The notes under the pieces: model-generated
Seen by the model: only the letters and a program-made list of their open reading frames with translations
Databases searched by the model: none
What the model was told of the DNA's origin: nothing
Shown: one piece after another, positions 49,700 to 58,439 of the stretch
Numbering within the stretch: the first letter of the stretch is position 1
How the letters are laid out: every line of letters begins with the position of its first letter
Program-made: the position numbers and the translations under genes
Assembly: GCA_046260155.1 (NCBI GenBank)
Contig: JBJYXV010000042.1
Span: 1-64,000, forward strand
DNA from: PFL25 sp046260155
GTDB taxonomy: Bacteria > Chloroflexota > Anaerolineae > Anaerolineales > UBA4823
Length of the DNA stretch: 64,000 nt
Reading direction: 5' to 3'

Positions 49700-50980
49700 T
49701 TAATTTCTGTTTTCCTTCCAATCCATGAAGCGGAAGAATAAAGAAACTGGAGGAATGAAGAGTTTGTCAAGGCTTGCGAAGAAATAGCGCGGGGTTTCCA
49801 ACTCCATGATCAGGCTGCTTTGGCGTTTTCCTGCTATAACCTGCCCCATCTCATAACCCAGGTAGCTGCCGTTCGCCAGCCCGTGCCCGCAGAAGCCATT
49901 TGCAAACCAGATGCCTTCCAACTGACCGGCATGCGGCATCCTATCAAACGAGACCCCTAACTTGCCTGTCCACGCATGTGTCACCTCGTAGCCAACGACC
50001 TGGGGCCAAATTTCTATCAAGCGCCGGTACAAGTGATCAGCACTGGTTTCCAAATCCAGTTGAGTGGAGAGGCTGCGGCGACCTCCAATTAAGACCCTGC
50101 CATCCGGGGTAAGGCAAAAGTAGTTCAGGAAAGTACGCGTATCCTCAAAATTCCGTCCCGTAGGCGCCAATTCTTGCTGCAGATCAGGCGGAAGCGGTTC
50201 AGTGACGATGATATAGGAACCAGCAGGAAAGATCCCCTGCCGAATTCTCGGCACCAGATTGGTTGTATAGCCATTGGTCGCCAATAATACTTCACTCGCC
50301 TTGATCAAACCAAGCGTGGTATCCAGCTGGTAGCCCGTATCTGCCCGCTTGATTTTCCGTACCCGTGCATGTTCTACGAGTTGTGATCCATATTTTGCAG
50401 CAGCTGCAGCCAATCCGTAGATGTATTTAGCAGGATCGAGACCCGCAGAAAAATCATTTACCAAGCCGCCTGCGTAGATCGAGCTGCCGATCTCTGACTG
50501 CAGCTGTTCTGGAGTGAGTAAGCTGGTGCCCATGAATCCATATTCCCGTTCCAATTCCTGCTGGTAAACGCGAAGCCCTTCAAATTGCTTGATATTGCAG
50601 GCCAGGAAAACCGCCCCACAGCGTTTGAAATCACAGGAGATCTGCTCTTCATCGATGACTTTCTCTACATAATTAACCGCCTCTGCAGACCACTTGAACA
50701 GCTGCCTGGTTTTTTCTACACCATACTTGCGCAGCTGGTAATCAGTGGAAGCTGTGCTCCCGGCTGACATCATTCCCGCGTTGCGCGTGCTGGCCCCCCA
50801 ACCGATCACCTCCTGTTCGAGTACAGCCACTGCAACACCCACCTTGGATAGCTCGATGGCAGCATTGAGTCCGGTGACTCCACTGCCAACCACAACGACA
50901 TCTACCTGCCCGGGAAGTTCGCTGCCCGACAATTCAACCGGTCTCGGCGTCTGGTGAGTCCAAAATGGGGTCAGATACAT
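49700..50980 (-). CDS. FAD-dependent amino-acid oxidase (DAO family)
   Basis: A 426-residue flavoprotein of the D-amino acid oxidase/glycine oxidase family. The FAD-binding Rossmann motif VVVVGSGVTGLNAAIELSK lies near residue 32, GWGASTRNAGMMSAGST near 65 matches the second flavin contact, and ANGFCGHGLANGSYLGYEMGQ near 372 is the C-terminal FAD motif. Substrates in this family include D-amino acids, sarcosine, putrescine-glutamate and hydroxyproline betaines; specificity is not readable here. The ATG at 50980 has GGAGGAG in front. It is convergent with the glutamate-synthase-like operon, only 12 bases away. Confidence 0.9.
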   Translation of the reverse strand: MYLTPFWTHQTPRPVELSGSELPGQVDVVVVGSGVTGLNAAIELSKVGVAVAVLEQEVIGWGASTRNAGMMSAGSTASTDYQLRKYGVEKTRQLFKWSAEAVNYVEKVIDEEQISCDFKRCGAVFLACNIKQFEGLRVYQQELEREYGFMGTSLLTPEQLQSEIGSSIYAGGLVNDFSAGLDPAKYIYGLAAAAAKYGSQLVEHARVRKIKRADTGYQLDTTLGLIKASEVLLATNGYTTNLVPRIRQGIFPAGSYIIVTEPLPPDLQQELAPTGRNFEDTRTFLNYFCLTPDGRVLIGGRRSLSTQLDLETSADHLYRRLIEIWPQVVGYEVTHAWTGKLGVSFDRMPHAGQLEGIWFANGFCGHGLANGSYLGYEMGQVIAGKRQSSLIMELETPRYFFASLDKLFIPPVSLFFRFMDWKENRN

Positions 50981-51163
50981 AGAGTTCTCCTCCGTTGAAA
51001 CCGCTGTGACAGCACGGTTCAATTTAAGATTCTAGCATCCAATCGATCATAAATACACATCTGCGATCAAGCCCATATTTTCGCCGAGTATCTTCCAGGA
51101 TACCTATGCGCAAAAACGCACTACTGCCCGATATCCCAATGAAACCTCTTAAAATTATTAAGA

Positions 51164-51208
51164 AAACAAAAGACACCCCCGCGTTTATTATCAACCAGCG
51201 GAGGTGCA
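51164..51208 (-). terminator. Rho-independent terminator
   Basis: On the minus strand GCACCTCCGC pairs with GCGGGGGTGT (two wobble pairs) across a 15-base loop and is followed by CTTTTGTTTTC. It lies 26 bases after the stop of the membrane protein gene at 51234-52211. Confidence 0.75.
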
Positions 51209-51233
51209 TTTTCTCGAAATTTGAATGTTTTGT

Positions 51234-52211
51234 TCAGGCTTCTTCGATCAGTTCCAGGTTCTCCAGCTGTGGATGTCCTGTGTGGTTGGTCAACTCCCGG
51301 TATGCCAGCGTCCAGGTTGCGGAGGTAAAGGTCACGATGATGCTGCGGATAATCGCGTATATCAGCGTTCCCAGTACGCCACCCAAACACAAGGTGCCAA
51401 ACAACCACCAACCCGGATCGTTCAAGGTGAATATTCCCAGCATGGGGATAAACAGGATCAGCATGATCCCGAAGGAAATAGCAAAGATTACAATCCCAAG
51501 GGCGAAGAAAATCAACCACAGGATCAGCGTCGCTCCAATATTCTCAACCAATACCTGCCAGCCGCGCTTGAAGGCATCGATCCACCCCAGGTCATCCAGA
51601 ATGGCAGCCCGTTCAGCGTATATCCTGATCTGCTCGAGAACGATCACCAGGGCAAACAAACCGCAGCAAAAGCAAGTACCGCAAAAGATAGTTACCGAGA
51701 TGATCGTCGTAATCCCAGCTGCTTCGTAGTTATCCAACATGCCTACACCAGCCATGATACCCAGCGTTATGATGGTCACCCCAAAAATGACCAGCAAGAT
51801 GGTCGGGAGTGCGGTTAAGATTCCCAATCCAAATAAAGTCCAGAATTTCCGGGCACCTGCTGCCCAGGCTTTCCCGAAAGACGTCGATCCCTCCGCTTCT
51901 ACCTGCTGCACTCCTGCGATCAAACCTCCTCTGGCGATCACCGAGATGATCCACAGGATGATCACGACTACAACCGCCAGGCAAAGTAACCCGATGACCA
52001 GGGCAGTGATTCCAGCAAATAATTCTACGAATGACTCATCCAAACGATAGGTAAAGCGCTCAAAATCCCCCTCGGAAAAGGTGTAATTAAATTGCGGACC
52101 GCTACCTCCCCCGGTCCCCTGCCCAAGTGCAGCCAGAAAACCTAGAACCCACAGCGCCTTCCAGCGCCAGGTGATTTCCCAGGCTCTGCTTAAGACTTTT
52201 CCAAAATCCAT
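51234..52211 (-). CDS. Polytopic membrane protein, DUF4013-like pattern
   Basis: A 325-residue membrane protein with about six hydrophobic segments, a conserved-looking N-terminus (MDFGKVLSRAWEITWRWKALW), and a repeated organisation of two helices plus a helix ending in GLIAGVQQVEAEGSTSFGKAW. This resembles the DUF4013/glycerophosphodiesterase-membrane-domain type of uncharacterised proteins. GGAGG lies six bases before the ATG. A terminator follows. Function unknown. Confidence 0.7.
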   Translation of the reverse strand: MDFGKVLSRAWEITWRWKALWVLGFLAALGQGTGGGSGPQFNYTFSEGDFERFTYRLDESFVELFAGITALVIGLLCLAVVVVIILWIISVIARGGLIAGVQQVEAEGSTSFGKAWAAGARKFWTLFGLGILTALPTILLVIFGVTIITLGIMAGVGMLDNYEAAGITTIISVTIFCGTCFCCGLFALVIVLEQIRIYAERAAILDDLGWIDAFKRGWQVLVENIGATLILWLIFFALGIVIFAISFGIMLILFIPMLGIFTLNDPGWWLFGTLCLGGVLGTLIYAIIRSIIVTFTSATWTLAYRELTNHTGHPQLENLELIEEA

Positions 52212-52289
52212 GTTCTGCCTCCTTTTCTAAGTCTAAATGCCTCCTTAATCCCCTGTTAATCTCGTTAATTATAGACCAAAAGCCACCGG

Positions 52290-53363
52290 TCAAGATTCCT
52301 TTTTCCACTGATGAAAATCACTACTGAACTGGTAGTTCATCGTATCGGGCAAAATTTCACGTAGCAAACTACTGGTCAGTACGGATTTAGTTTGCGGATC
52401 AATTTCAGGATCACATCGCAGGCGTATGATTGCACCCGGATCGAGCCTGGATACCGCTGCCTGGATGAATCCTACAACATCACCAGGCTGCAGCGATTTC
52501 TCCAGGGTCACATCCAGCATGGGCCTTGCTGGCAGAGGGTGAAAATTTAATTGCTGGACAAGCCATTTTTCTGAAGAACGATTCGAAAAAATGATCTCAT
52601 AAAATCCCTTTTCTTCATCCCGTTCTGCAAAGGAGGTGCGCTCGATTGATCCCGGGTAAATAACTGGTGCCGGAGCAGATTTGTCCTGCAGGTTTGAGGA
52701 TAATACCTGCTGGCGGTGAATGTGACCGGATAAAACCGCGGTCGCTTGCCGGGGTAAGTCTGAACGGGGAATCACATCCTCTCCCCAGCGAAAGGTAAAA
52801 CCTGCTGGACCTATCCGGGCACCCTCAATCGTTTGGTGCAGGCACAGCAGCTGGCAGGTCTCCTGATATTGTGACCAGCCAGTAGCTTCGATTAAGCCAG
52901 AAAATAACCGGTGTACCTTTTTCCGCTGGCAGGGGAATCCTGAAAATGTGACCTGCGAGCCGTTAAATTCGAAGGCGAAGGTTCGAGGATGATCAAAGAC
53001 ATGGATATTTGGATGCCCGAGAAACAGGGAAGCTGGCAGGATCGATCGCTCATGGTTGCCGGGGACAATCAGCAATGGTATACCTTCTGCGGCGAATTCA
53101 AACAGGTCGCTGTAAACCATATCCACGATGCGTTGCGGCACACGGGCACGGAAAAACACGTCTCCACCATGCAGGAGGGCATCCGGTCTCGTTTGTCTGG
53201 CGTAATCCAGCACACGGTGAAAATTTTCAAAGAAATCCAGGCCACGGCGGCGGCGATGGAGGCGCGGTTTAACCGGGTAATCGAAACCCAGGTGTGTATC
53301 GGCAAAGAAAATGATGCGGAAATCCTGCATTTTTGTTGGAAGATTGATGACCTGAAGCCGCAC
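52290..53363 (-). CDS. SbcD/Mre11-like metallophosphoesterase
   Basis: A 357-residue protein of the calcineurin-like phosphoesterase superfamily, close to DNA repair exonuclease SbcD. The five usual motifs are visible: FADTHLGFD (residues 20-28), HGGDVFF near 66, PGNHERS near 101, CLHQTIEG near 174 and LSGHIHRQQV near 216. The C-terminus resembles the capping domain. An SbcC-like ATPase is not next to it. It starts one codon position after the GNAT stop, with a GTG at 53363; an ATG at 53330 just before QDFRIIFFADTH is an alternative, and neither has a clear ribosome site. It may act in DNA repair or as a general phosphodiesterase. Confidence 0.82.
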   Translation of the reverse strand: MRLQVINLPTKMQDFRIIFFADTHLGFDYPVKPRLHRRRRGLDFFENFHRVLDYARQTRPDALLHGGDVFFRARVPQRIVDMVYSDLFEFAAEGIPLLIVPGNHERSILPASLFLGHPNIHVFDHPRTFAFEFNGSQVTFSGFPCQRKKVHRLFSGLIEATGWSQYQETCQLLCLHQTIEGARIGPAGFTFRWGEDVIPRSDLPRQATAVLSGHIHRQQVLSSNLQDKSAPAPVIYPGSIERTSFAERDEEKGFYEIIFSNRSSEKWLVQQLNFHPLPARPMLDVTLEKSLQPGDVVGFIQAAVSRLDPGAIIRLRCDPEIDPQTKSVLTSSLLREILPDTMNYQFSSDFHQWKKES

Positions 53364-54473
53364 TCAAGATTGAAGCTGGTTGATCAGCGATTCCCATGCT
53401 TCAGTTTGGTGCCACTTGAAAAAATGTTGGCTACTCTTGAAGATATCGACATCGTTGAATCCCAGATCAATCGCCTGGTGCAGGTACTGGAAAGCCAGGT
53501 TCTCTTGATCCAGGTAAGCGCAGACAACAGCGGCGTTCCAATAAATCCAGCCTGGTGTTGCTGGTTCATCCATTGCTTTTTGAAACCATTCTAATGCCTG
53601 CTGGTATGCCTGCTTTTCAACTGCCTGGTTGGCAATCAGGCTGAAGGCGATCGCTTTTTCATAACTCACATTTAGAGTGGGATACAGGCAAATTTTTTCG
53701 AATCCTGCAGATTGGGCAGTGGCTATCGACCCAACATTGCTGGCGTAACAGTGCCAACCCACCTCGTGATAACCTGATCTCAGCGCTTTTTCAACCAGGG
53801 CTAATGTAGCAGCCTTCGCGAGTCCTTTGCGCCTGTAGCCGGGAAGCGTGGCGATACCGATTTCACAGCGTCCCCCGCTGTTATATTCTGACAGGCACCA
53901 GGTAATGATTTGATCCCCCTTGAGCAGGCAAAACCCAAATCGATCGTGGAGAAATTGAAGAACCGATTTACATTCAGAATGAATCTCCTCAACCAACCCG
54001 ACATAGTTATCAAGGTGCTCGTTCTCCAGCAGCTTTTGATCAACTTCAACCAGCCGGTATCCATCCGGTAGGAACTCTCGCCAATCATGCACCAACCGCC
54101 GGCAGCGGAAATAAGCACGCTGCTGGACTAATGGGTATCTGCCGGGAAGGAGTTGCTCAATAATTTGTGATTCCCAACCGGATGGTGAAAAGAAGAAAGT
54201 AAATCCATCGTCTGAATTTTCTAGTCCAGCTGGAAAGACCTGCTGGTCCAGATAGTGTTGAAGGGATTGGTTGAAATTTATGTTCTCATAGCTGCCAGCC
54301 AGGAAGTAGCGCCGCATCGTCCGTGCAAAGACAGTGCGAGGCTCTTCTCTATCATCCAGGTAGATTTCTCCCGCAGAATCACCCGCCAGCAAAGCTTGCA
54401 CAGCCAGATGCACGGCATGCTCGCCAAGCAGGTCTTCAGCCAGGGAATATTCTTCTGAATTGAGCTTAATCAT
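53364..54473 (-). CDS. GNAT acetyltransferase with C-terminal TPR-like extension
   Basis: A 369-residue protein with a GNAT fold at about residues 120-270. Acetyl-CoA-binding motif A is LPGYRRKGLAKAATLALVEKAL near 217, and the motif near GWHCYASNVGSIATAQSAGFEK at 245 matches motif B. The arrangement, with a large N-terminal region, resembles PF12746-type acetyltransferases, related to zwittermicin resistance proteins. The last 85 residues look like two TPR-type helical repeats (QALEWFQKAMDEP; NLAFQYLHQAIDLG). It overlaps the decarboxylase gene upstream by four bases, so a role on the decarboxylation product is possible. Confidence 0.8.
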   Translation of the reverse strand: MIKLNSEEYSLAEDLLGEHAVHLAVQALLAGDSAGEIYLDDREEPRTVFARTMRRYFLAGSYENINFNQSLQHYLDQQVFPAGLENSDDGFTFFFSPSGWESQIIEQLLPGRYPLVQQRAYFRCRRLVHDWREFLPDGYRLVEVDQKLLENEHLDNYVGLVEEIHSECKSVLQFLHDRFGFCLLKGDQIITWCLSEYNSGGRCEIGIATLPGYRRKGLAKAATLALVEKALRSGYHEVGWHCYASNVGSIATAQSAGFEKICLYPTLNVSYEKAIAFSLIANQAVEKQAYQQALEWFQKAMDEPATPGWIYWNAAVVCAYLDQENLAFQYLHQAIDLGFNDVDIFKSSQHFFKWHQTEAWESLINQLQS

Positions 54474-55963
54474 AAATTATTTACCTCACTCGCATTCAGA
54501 AGTTGTCCCAGTCGAACGACCTCGTTTACCAAAATATCAATATCCTCCCACCGTGTGCGGTGATTGGTGTGCGCCATGTGCAGCACAAATTTACCGTGGA
54601 TGCGTGTCCCCGAAAGAACCGCCAGGCCACCTTCCTGTAATTCAACCAAGATCTTCTGATTCAGAACGTCCAATTCATGATCACTATAGCTGGGCTGCGT
54701 GAAGCGGAAGCAAACCACGTTCAACGTGACCGGGGCCATTAACTCAAGGGATGGATGCTGCTCCACCAGCTCTGCCAGGTAATGGGCCTGGTCGATATTC
54801 TGCTGGATCAGCCGTCCAAATTTCAAACTGCCGTGTTCCTTGATTGACATCCAGGCTTTTAGTGCATTGAATCTGCGGGATAGCTGGTAGCCGTAATCTG
54901 TCAGCCAGGGGAGATCGCCACCGGTCATACCTTTCCCACCTTCGACCCGTGCCAGGTAATCCGGTCGCAGGAAAAAGGATTCCTTGTGCTGCTCCGGATG
55001 GCGGACAAGAATACAGCCAATTTCATACTGCATGTACATCCATTTATGCAGATCCAGCGCCAGAGAATCGGCCTTTTCCAGGCCGCGCACCAAATGCCTG
55101 TAGTCAGGTGCCAGAGCTGTCCAGGCACCGAAAGCTGCATCAACATGCAGCCACAGGTGCTCCTGAGCGCATAAGTCTGCCAGGCTGTGCAGATCGTCTA
55201 CAGCCCCGGTATTGACTGTTCCTGCGGCACCAACCACACAGAATGGCTGCATCCCTTGCTGGCGATCGTTTGTGATCGTCTCCTGGAGCACACCGAGATC
55301 GATCTCAAAGTTCTCATTGACCGGTACCCTCCGCAAGGCATCCTTACCCAATCCAAGGATCTCAACTGCTTTCTGGATCGAACTGTGAATCTCCTGTGAA
55401 GCATACAGTACCATCTGCCTACCACCTGCATGGATGCCCAACTCCCGCAGGTTGAATCCAGCCATGGCGTTCCTGGCGACGGTCAATCCCACCAGGTTTG
55501 CCGCCGAACAACCGCTGGTCAGCAAACCGCTTGCACCTGCCGGGTACCCGATCATCTCCTTGATCCAATTTAATACCTGTTTCTCGACGTGATTGGCACT
55601 GTGGTGGTCAATATCACCTGCGTTGGTGTTCATGATCCCCGCCAGAAATTCGGCCAGCGCTCCCATGACAGTACCCGTCCCAAATACCCAGCCCCAAAAG
55701 CGCGGGTGCAGGTTGCCAATCGGGTAAGGTTGCACAAGATCCAGAAATTCCTGGTAAATTTCCTCCCTATCCTGACCCTCCCGGGGCACGGTGGTATTGA
55801 AGTGAGCCTTTACCTGCTCTGGAGCAGGCTGCCAGGCTGGTCGCTCTGCCAATGTCTCAAGATAATCCAGCATATCATCAACCATGCGGTGTCCCAATTG
55901 GCGGACTGCACCCCAATCCTCAGGATCAAGGCTTTCACTCAATGGAAATTGAAAATCATTCAT
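54470..55963 (-). CDS. PLP-dependent amino-acid decarboxylase (group II, aromatic/tyrosine-type)
   Basis: A 497-residue enzyme of the group II decarboxylase family that includes aromatic-L-amino-acid and glutamate decarboxylases. Motifs: HPRFWGWVFGTGTVMGALAEF near residue 78, LTSGCSAANLVGLTVARN near 143, the PLP-contact HVDAAFGAWTAL near 272 and the Schiff-base lysine in LALDLHKWMYMQ near 303. Aromatic amino acids or relatives are the likely substrates; the acid cannot be named from sequence. The ATG at 55963 has GGAG six bases upstream. It heads an overlapping set of genes with GNAT and the phosphoesterase. Confidence 0.9.
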   Translation of the reverse strand: MNDFQFPLSESLDPEDWGAVRQLGHRMVDDMLDYLETLAERPAWQPAPEQVKAHFNTTVPREGQDREEIYQEFLDLVQPYPIGNLHPRFWGWVFGTGTVMGALAEFLAGIMNTNAGDIDHHSANHVEKQVLNWIKEMIGYPAGASGLLTSGCSAANLVGLTVARNAMAGFNLRELGIHAGGRQMVLYASQEIHSSIQKAVEILGLGKDALRRVPVNENFEIDLGVLQETITNDRQQGMQPFCVVGAAGTVNTGAVDDLHSLADLCAQEHLWLHVDAAFGAWTALAPDYRHLVRGLEKADSLALDLHKWMYMQYEIGCILVRHPEQHKESFFLRPDYLARVEGGKGMTGGDLPWLTDYGYQLSRRFNALKAWMSIKEHGSLKFGRLIQQNIDQAHYLAELVEQHPSLELMAPVTLNVVCFRFTQPSYSDHELDVLNQKILVELQEGGLAVLSGTRIHGKFVLHMAHTNHRTRWEDIDILVNEVVRLGQLLNASEVNNL

Positions 55964-56030
55964 GGGCTTCTCCGTCGGCAATCGTGCTGCACTTCCACCT
56001 GTGTGCCAATTTAATAAAAGCCAATTCGTC

Positions 56031-56441
56031 TTATTTGTTCAGGAATCTTGAATATCCTGCAATCAAAAGAACCAGCAGGAGGACGTTGATGATCAACGTC
56101 AGCAGGTCGATTACACCAAATTCATCGGTGAAGGTAAAGAAGATATTCCCGGCCAAGAGAAGAACAGCAAAGTAGAAGTAAAGTTTGCTGCCTCTCCCGA
56201 TTCCCCAACCGATCCAGGTTAACAAGGCTGCATTAATCAACATCAGGACTGCGATGATCCACAGCACCGCGTTTGGAACAGAGCTGCTTACCTGCCCGAT
56301 GCGGGCTATGCTCCATACTCCCAGGACCAACCAGATCACTCCCAGCAGGACAAACAACCATCGTGTTACAGCTACAATGGTTGGGATTTTTGCAGGTGTA
56401 TCCGGTGATGTGCGCTTTTTTGCTGGTTCCTTACCAACCAT
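56031..56441 (-). CDS. Small four-helix membrane protein
   Basis: A 136-residue membrane protein with a charged N-terminus (KEPAKKRTSPDTPAK) and four hydrophobic helices (about residues 24-45, 56-77, 84-104 and 110-131). No family recognised. Starting at 56441 leaves a protein that begins just before the charged region; an upstream in-frame start would add about 50 residues of poor composition. Confidence 0.65.
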   Translation of the reverse strand: MVGKEPAKKRTSPDTPAKIPTIVAVTRWLFVLLGVIWLVLGVWSIARIGQVSSSVPNAVLWIIAVLMLINAALLTWIGWGIGRGSKLYFYFAVLLLAGNIFFTFTDEFGVIDLLTLIINVLLLVLLIAGYSRFLNK

Positions 56442-56638
56442 AAGAAATTCGTCCTTTGAGGAAGTGGTTAAGCGTGAGCCAATGTTAGTTACTGCTACTA
56501 TTCTAATCCCATCCCGGTAGATCAACTGGCGGGAGGGACACGACCGGTACTTGACAGTCTGGTACTGGGAAATGTTTGCTGGTTTTCCATGCATTAGAGG
56601 ACTGCATGATTAATACTGTCCAAAATCGAATTGGTAAT

Positions 56639-57235
56639 TTACGTATTCAATAAGCGGGTAACCCTCTCCACGCTTTCCGAATAACCCTCAGCTTCTTTCT
56701 CTCCGTCAATGACCAGTACCTGTTTAGATTCCAGCTGTCCTAACCAGGCATTCAACAAGAGGTCGATCGATCCGATATCCTCAATTTGAGCAATACTCAA
56801 TCTGCGGCTGCGCTTATTGAAACGGTCCGCGATTACCTCCGGCGAAGCTTTCAACCAGATAAATAAATCCGGGGGCAGCAGGAAAGTTCTGATCAGTTCA
56901 TATAATCTCTGGCAAATATCGAATTCCGCATCCCCTAGGTATCCCTTCTGGAAGAAGAGCTTGGAAAAAATATGAAAATCTTGATCTAAACCGCCATCCT
57001 GAACCCCAGCGGTCATTCCCTGGCGGATTTCTATTTCCTGATCAGCCCTGCGCAGCAGGTAATCTAGCTGGTTTGGCAGTGCGTATTTTTTGTAATCCCG
57101 GGTGAAGAGCTCCTGGAAAGGTCGCCCTTCATGGTCTTCTTTCGCACAGATAAAACTCGAACCACGGCAGAGTGCCTCAACAAAAGTCGTTTTCCCCACT
57201 CCTGTATTCCCAACGACAGCCACTAACTTGCTCAA
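56639..57235 (-). CDS. Deoxynucleoside kinase family protein
   Basis: A 198-residue P-loop kinase of the deoxyribonucleoside kinase family. Walker A GNTGVGKT lies at residues 9-16, DGGLDQDFHIFSKL near 82 matches the base-recognition DRS-type motif region, and the LID RFNKRSRR lies near 139. It phosphorylates deoxynucleosides such as dG, dA or dC for salvage; specificity is unresolved. The TTG start has AAGGA seven bases upstream. It precedes the patatin gene by 80 bases in the minus orientation but need not be co-transcribed. Confidence 0.88.
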   Translation of the reverse strand: MSKLVAVVGNTGVGKTTFVEALCRGSSFICAKEDHEGRPFQELFTRDYKKYALPNQLDYLLRRADQEIEIRQGMTAGVQDGGLDQDFHIFSKLFFQKGYLGDAEFDICQRLYELIRTFLLPPDLFIWLKASPEVIADRFNKRSRRLSIAQIEDIGSIDLLLNAWLGQLESKQVLVIDGEKEAEGYSESVERVTRLLNT

Positions 57236-57315
57236 GATCGGATCCTTATTTTTGAAGTTACTGACAGCTTACCATTGATTTATGAGAGGATCAAATCTCT
57301 GCATACTGGAAATTG

Positions 57316-58200
57316 TCAAAGACTTTTATCGATCCAATTAATCAGTGGTTCCAGATTTATTTCGTCTGCAACCGCAATCAACTGGTCTGTTGCCTGCCAT
57401 TGGTCCAGGCCAATCTGTGTACCCAGGCGCGGCTGGAGACGGTAATACTGGTCTCCCAGGATCTGCCGGCACTGGTAATCCGCCACCTCTCCACCGCCAT
57501 CCATGAAAATATTGACCAGGTTCAGACCCCACTGGGCAAGACCCCAATTTTCATTCTGCACTTCTAACCAGCGTGGGTTGTTCCCGGTGCCTAATGAAAG
57601 CAGGCGTACGTCCAGGAATCCTTCGTGGAAAGCCTGTGCCAGCGCGCAGGTGGAAGGGTTGATCGCCGCCACGCCACCATCCACGTAGCCCTGGTAAACT
57701 GGAAAGTAGACGGGAGCAGCAGCAGAGCGAATCACAACATCAACCAATCTTTCATCTTTATCACCATGGGGGCCTTCGAAATTGTTGAAGAACTTCGGTT
57801 TCCAGCGAGGTGGGTTGCGTTTTTCATCTTTAAGGTCAAAAGCTGCAATTAAAACTTTTTTTGAAAGCTGCCCCAGCTTCGTCTCACCGATCACCCTCTC
57901 TAGTAAATCCTTCAGGTGATCGATGGAATAATCCGCACCCAGAATATATTTCAGGTCGCGAATATCATCCCATAAGGAATCAGCAAATACTTCCTCTCCA
58001 AAACCCTGGTACATCTGGCGCATAAAGCGCGCTGTAAGGCCGAAAGCGAAACCCCCAGCCAGAACTGCACCGGTTGAAGTTCCAGCAAACAGGTCAAACT
58101 CCTGGACGATCCCGGGGCGTTGTTTTTCCAACCTCTCCATGATGCGTACCGGTATCACCCCCCGTATGCCACCCCCATCGATCGATAATACCTTGTACAT
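57316..58200 (-). CDS. Patatin-like phospholipase
   Basis: A 294-residue lipid acyl hydrolase of the patatin family. The oxyanion-hole motif DGGGIRGVIPV begins at residue 8, the nucleophile elbow is AGTSTGAV with Ser42, and the catalytic Asp lies in YVDGGVAAINPS near 173. No signal peptide, so cytoplasmic. GGAGG precedes the ATG. It may act on membrane phospholipids or storage lipids. Patatins sometimes serve as CBASS effectors, but I see no cyclase gene beside it, so a housekeeping lipase is more likely. Confidence 0.92.
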   Translation of the reverse strand: MYKVLSIDGGGIRGVIPVRIMERLEKQRPGIVQEFDLFAGTSTGAVLAGGFAFGLTARFMRQMYQGFGEEVFADSLWDDIRDLKYILGADYSIDHLKDLLERVIGETKLGQLSKKVLIAAFDLKDEKRNPPRWKPKFFNNFEGPHGDKDERLVDVVIRSAAAPVYFPVYQGYVDGGVAAINPSTCALAQAFHEGFLDVRLLSLGTGNNPRWLEVQNENWGLAQWGLNLVNIFMDGGGEVADYQCRQILGDQYYRLQPRLGTQIGLDQWQATDQLIAVADEINLEPLINWIDKSL

Positions 58201-58439
58201 GGCACCTCCATTCTTTCTCTACGGGGTTCGGTCTTCCTTTGATGAATCATCCGATGCACATTTCATGCCTACCAATAACATACCATGCTTGGATTAATCT
58301 TCACATTACCATTTACCCTACTGGTAAACTCCTGGGAATTTAATCGAAATCGTCTATAATCATTGATTGGGAACTGGAATCCAAGTGACTGCGTCTAAAG
58401 TGAAATAGAATGCAACGATTTTCCCGCGGAGATTTGGAC

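Noticed and set aside
57316..58200. Patatin as a CBASS antiphage effector
   Set aside because: No cyclic-nucleotide synthase, Cap2 or Cap3 genes nearby; the neighbour is a deoxynucleoside kinase.
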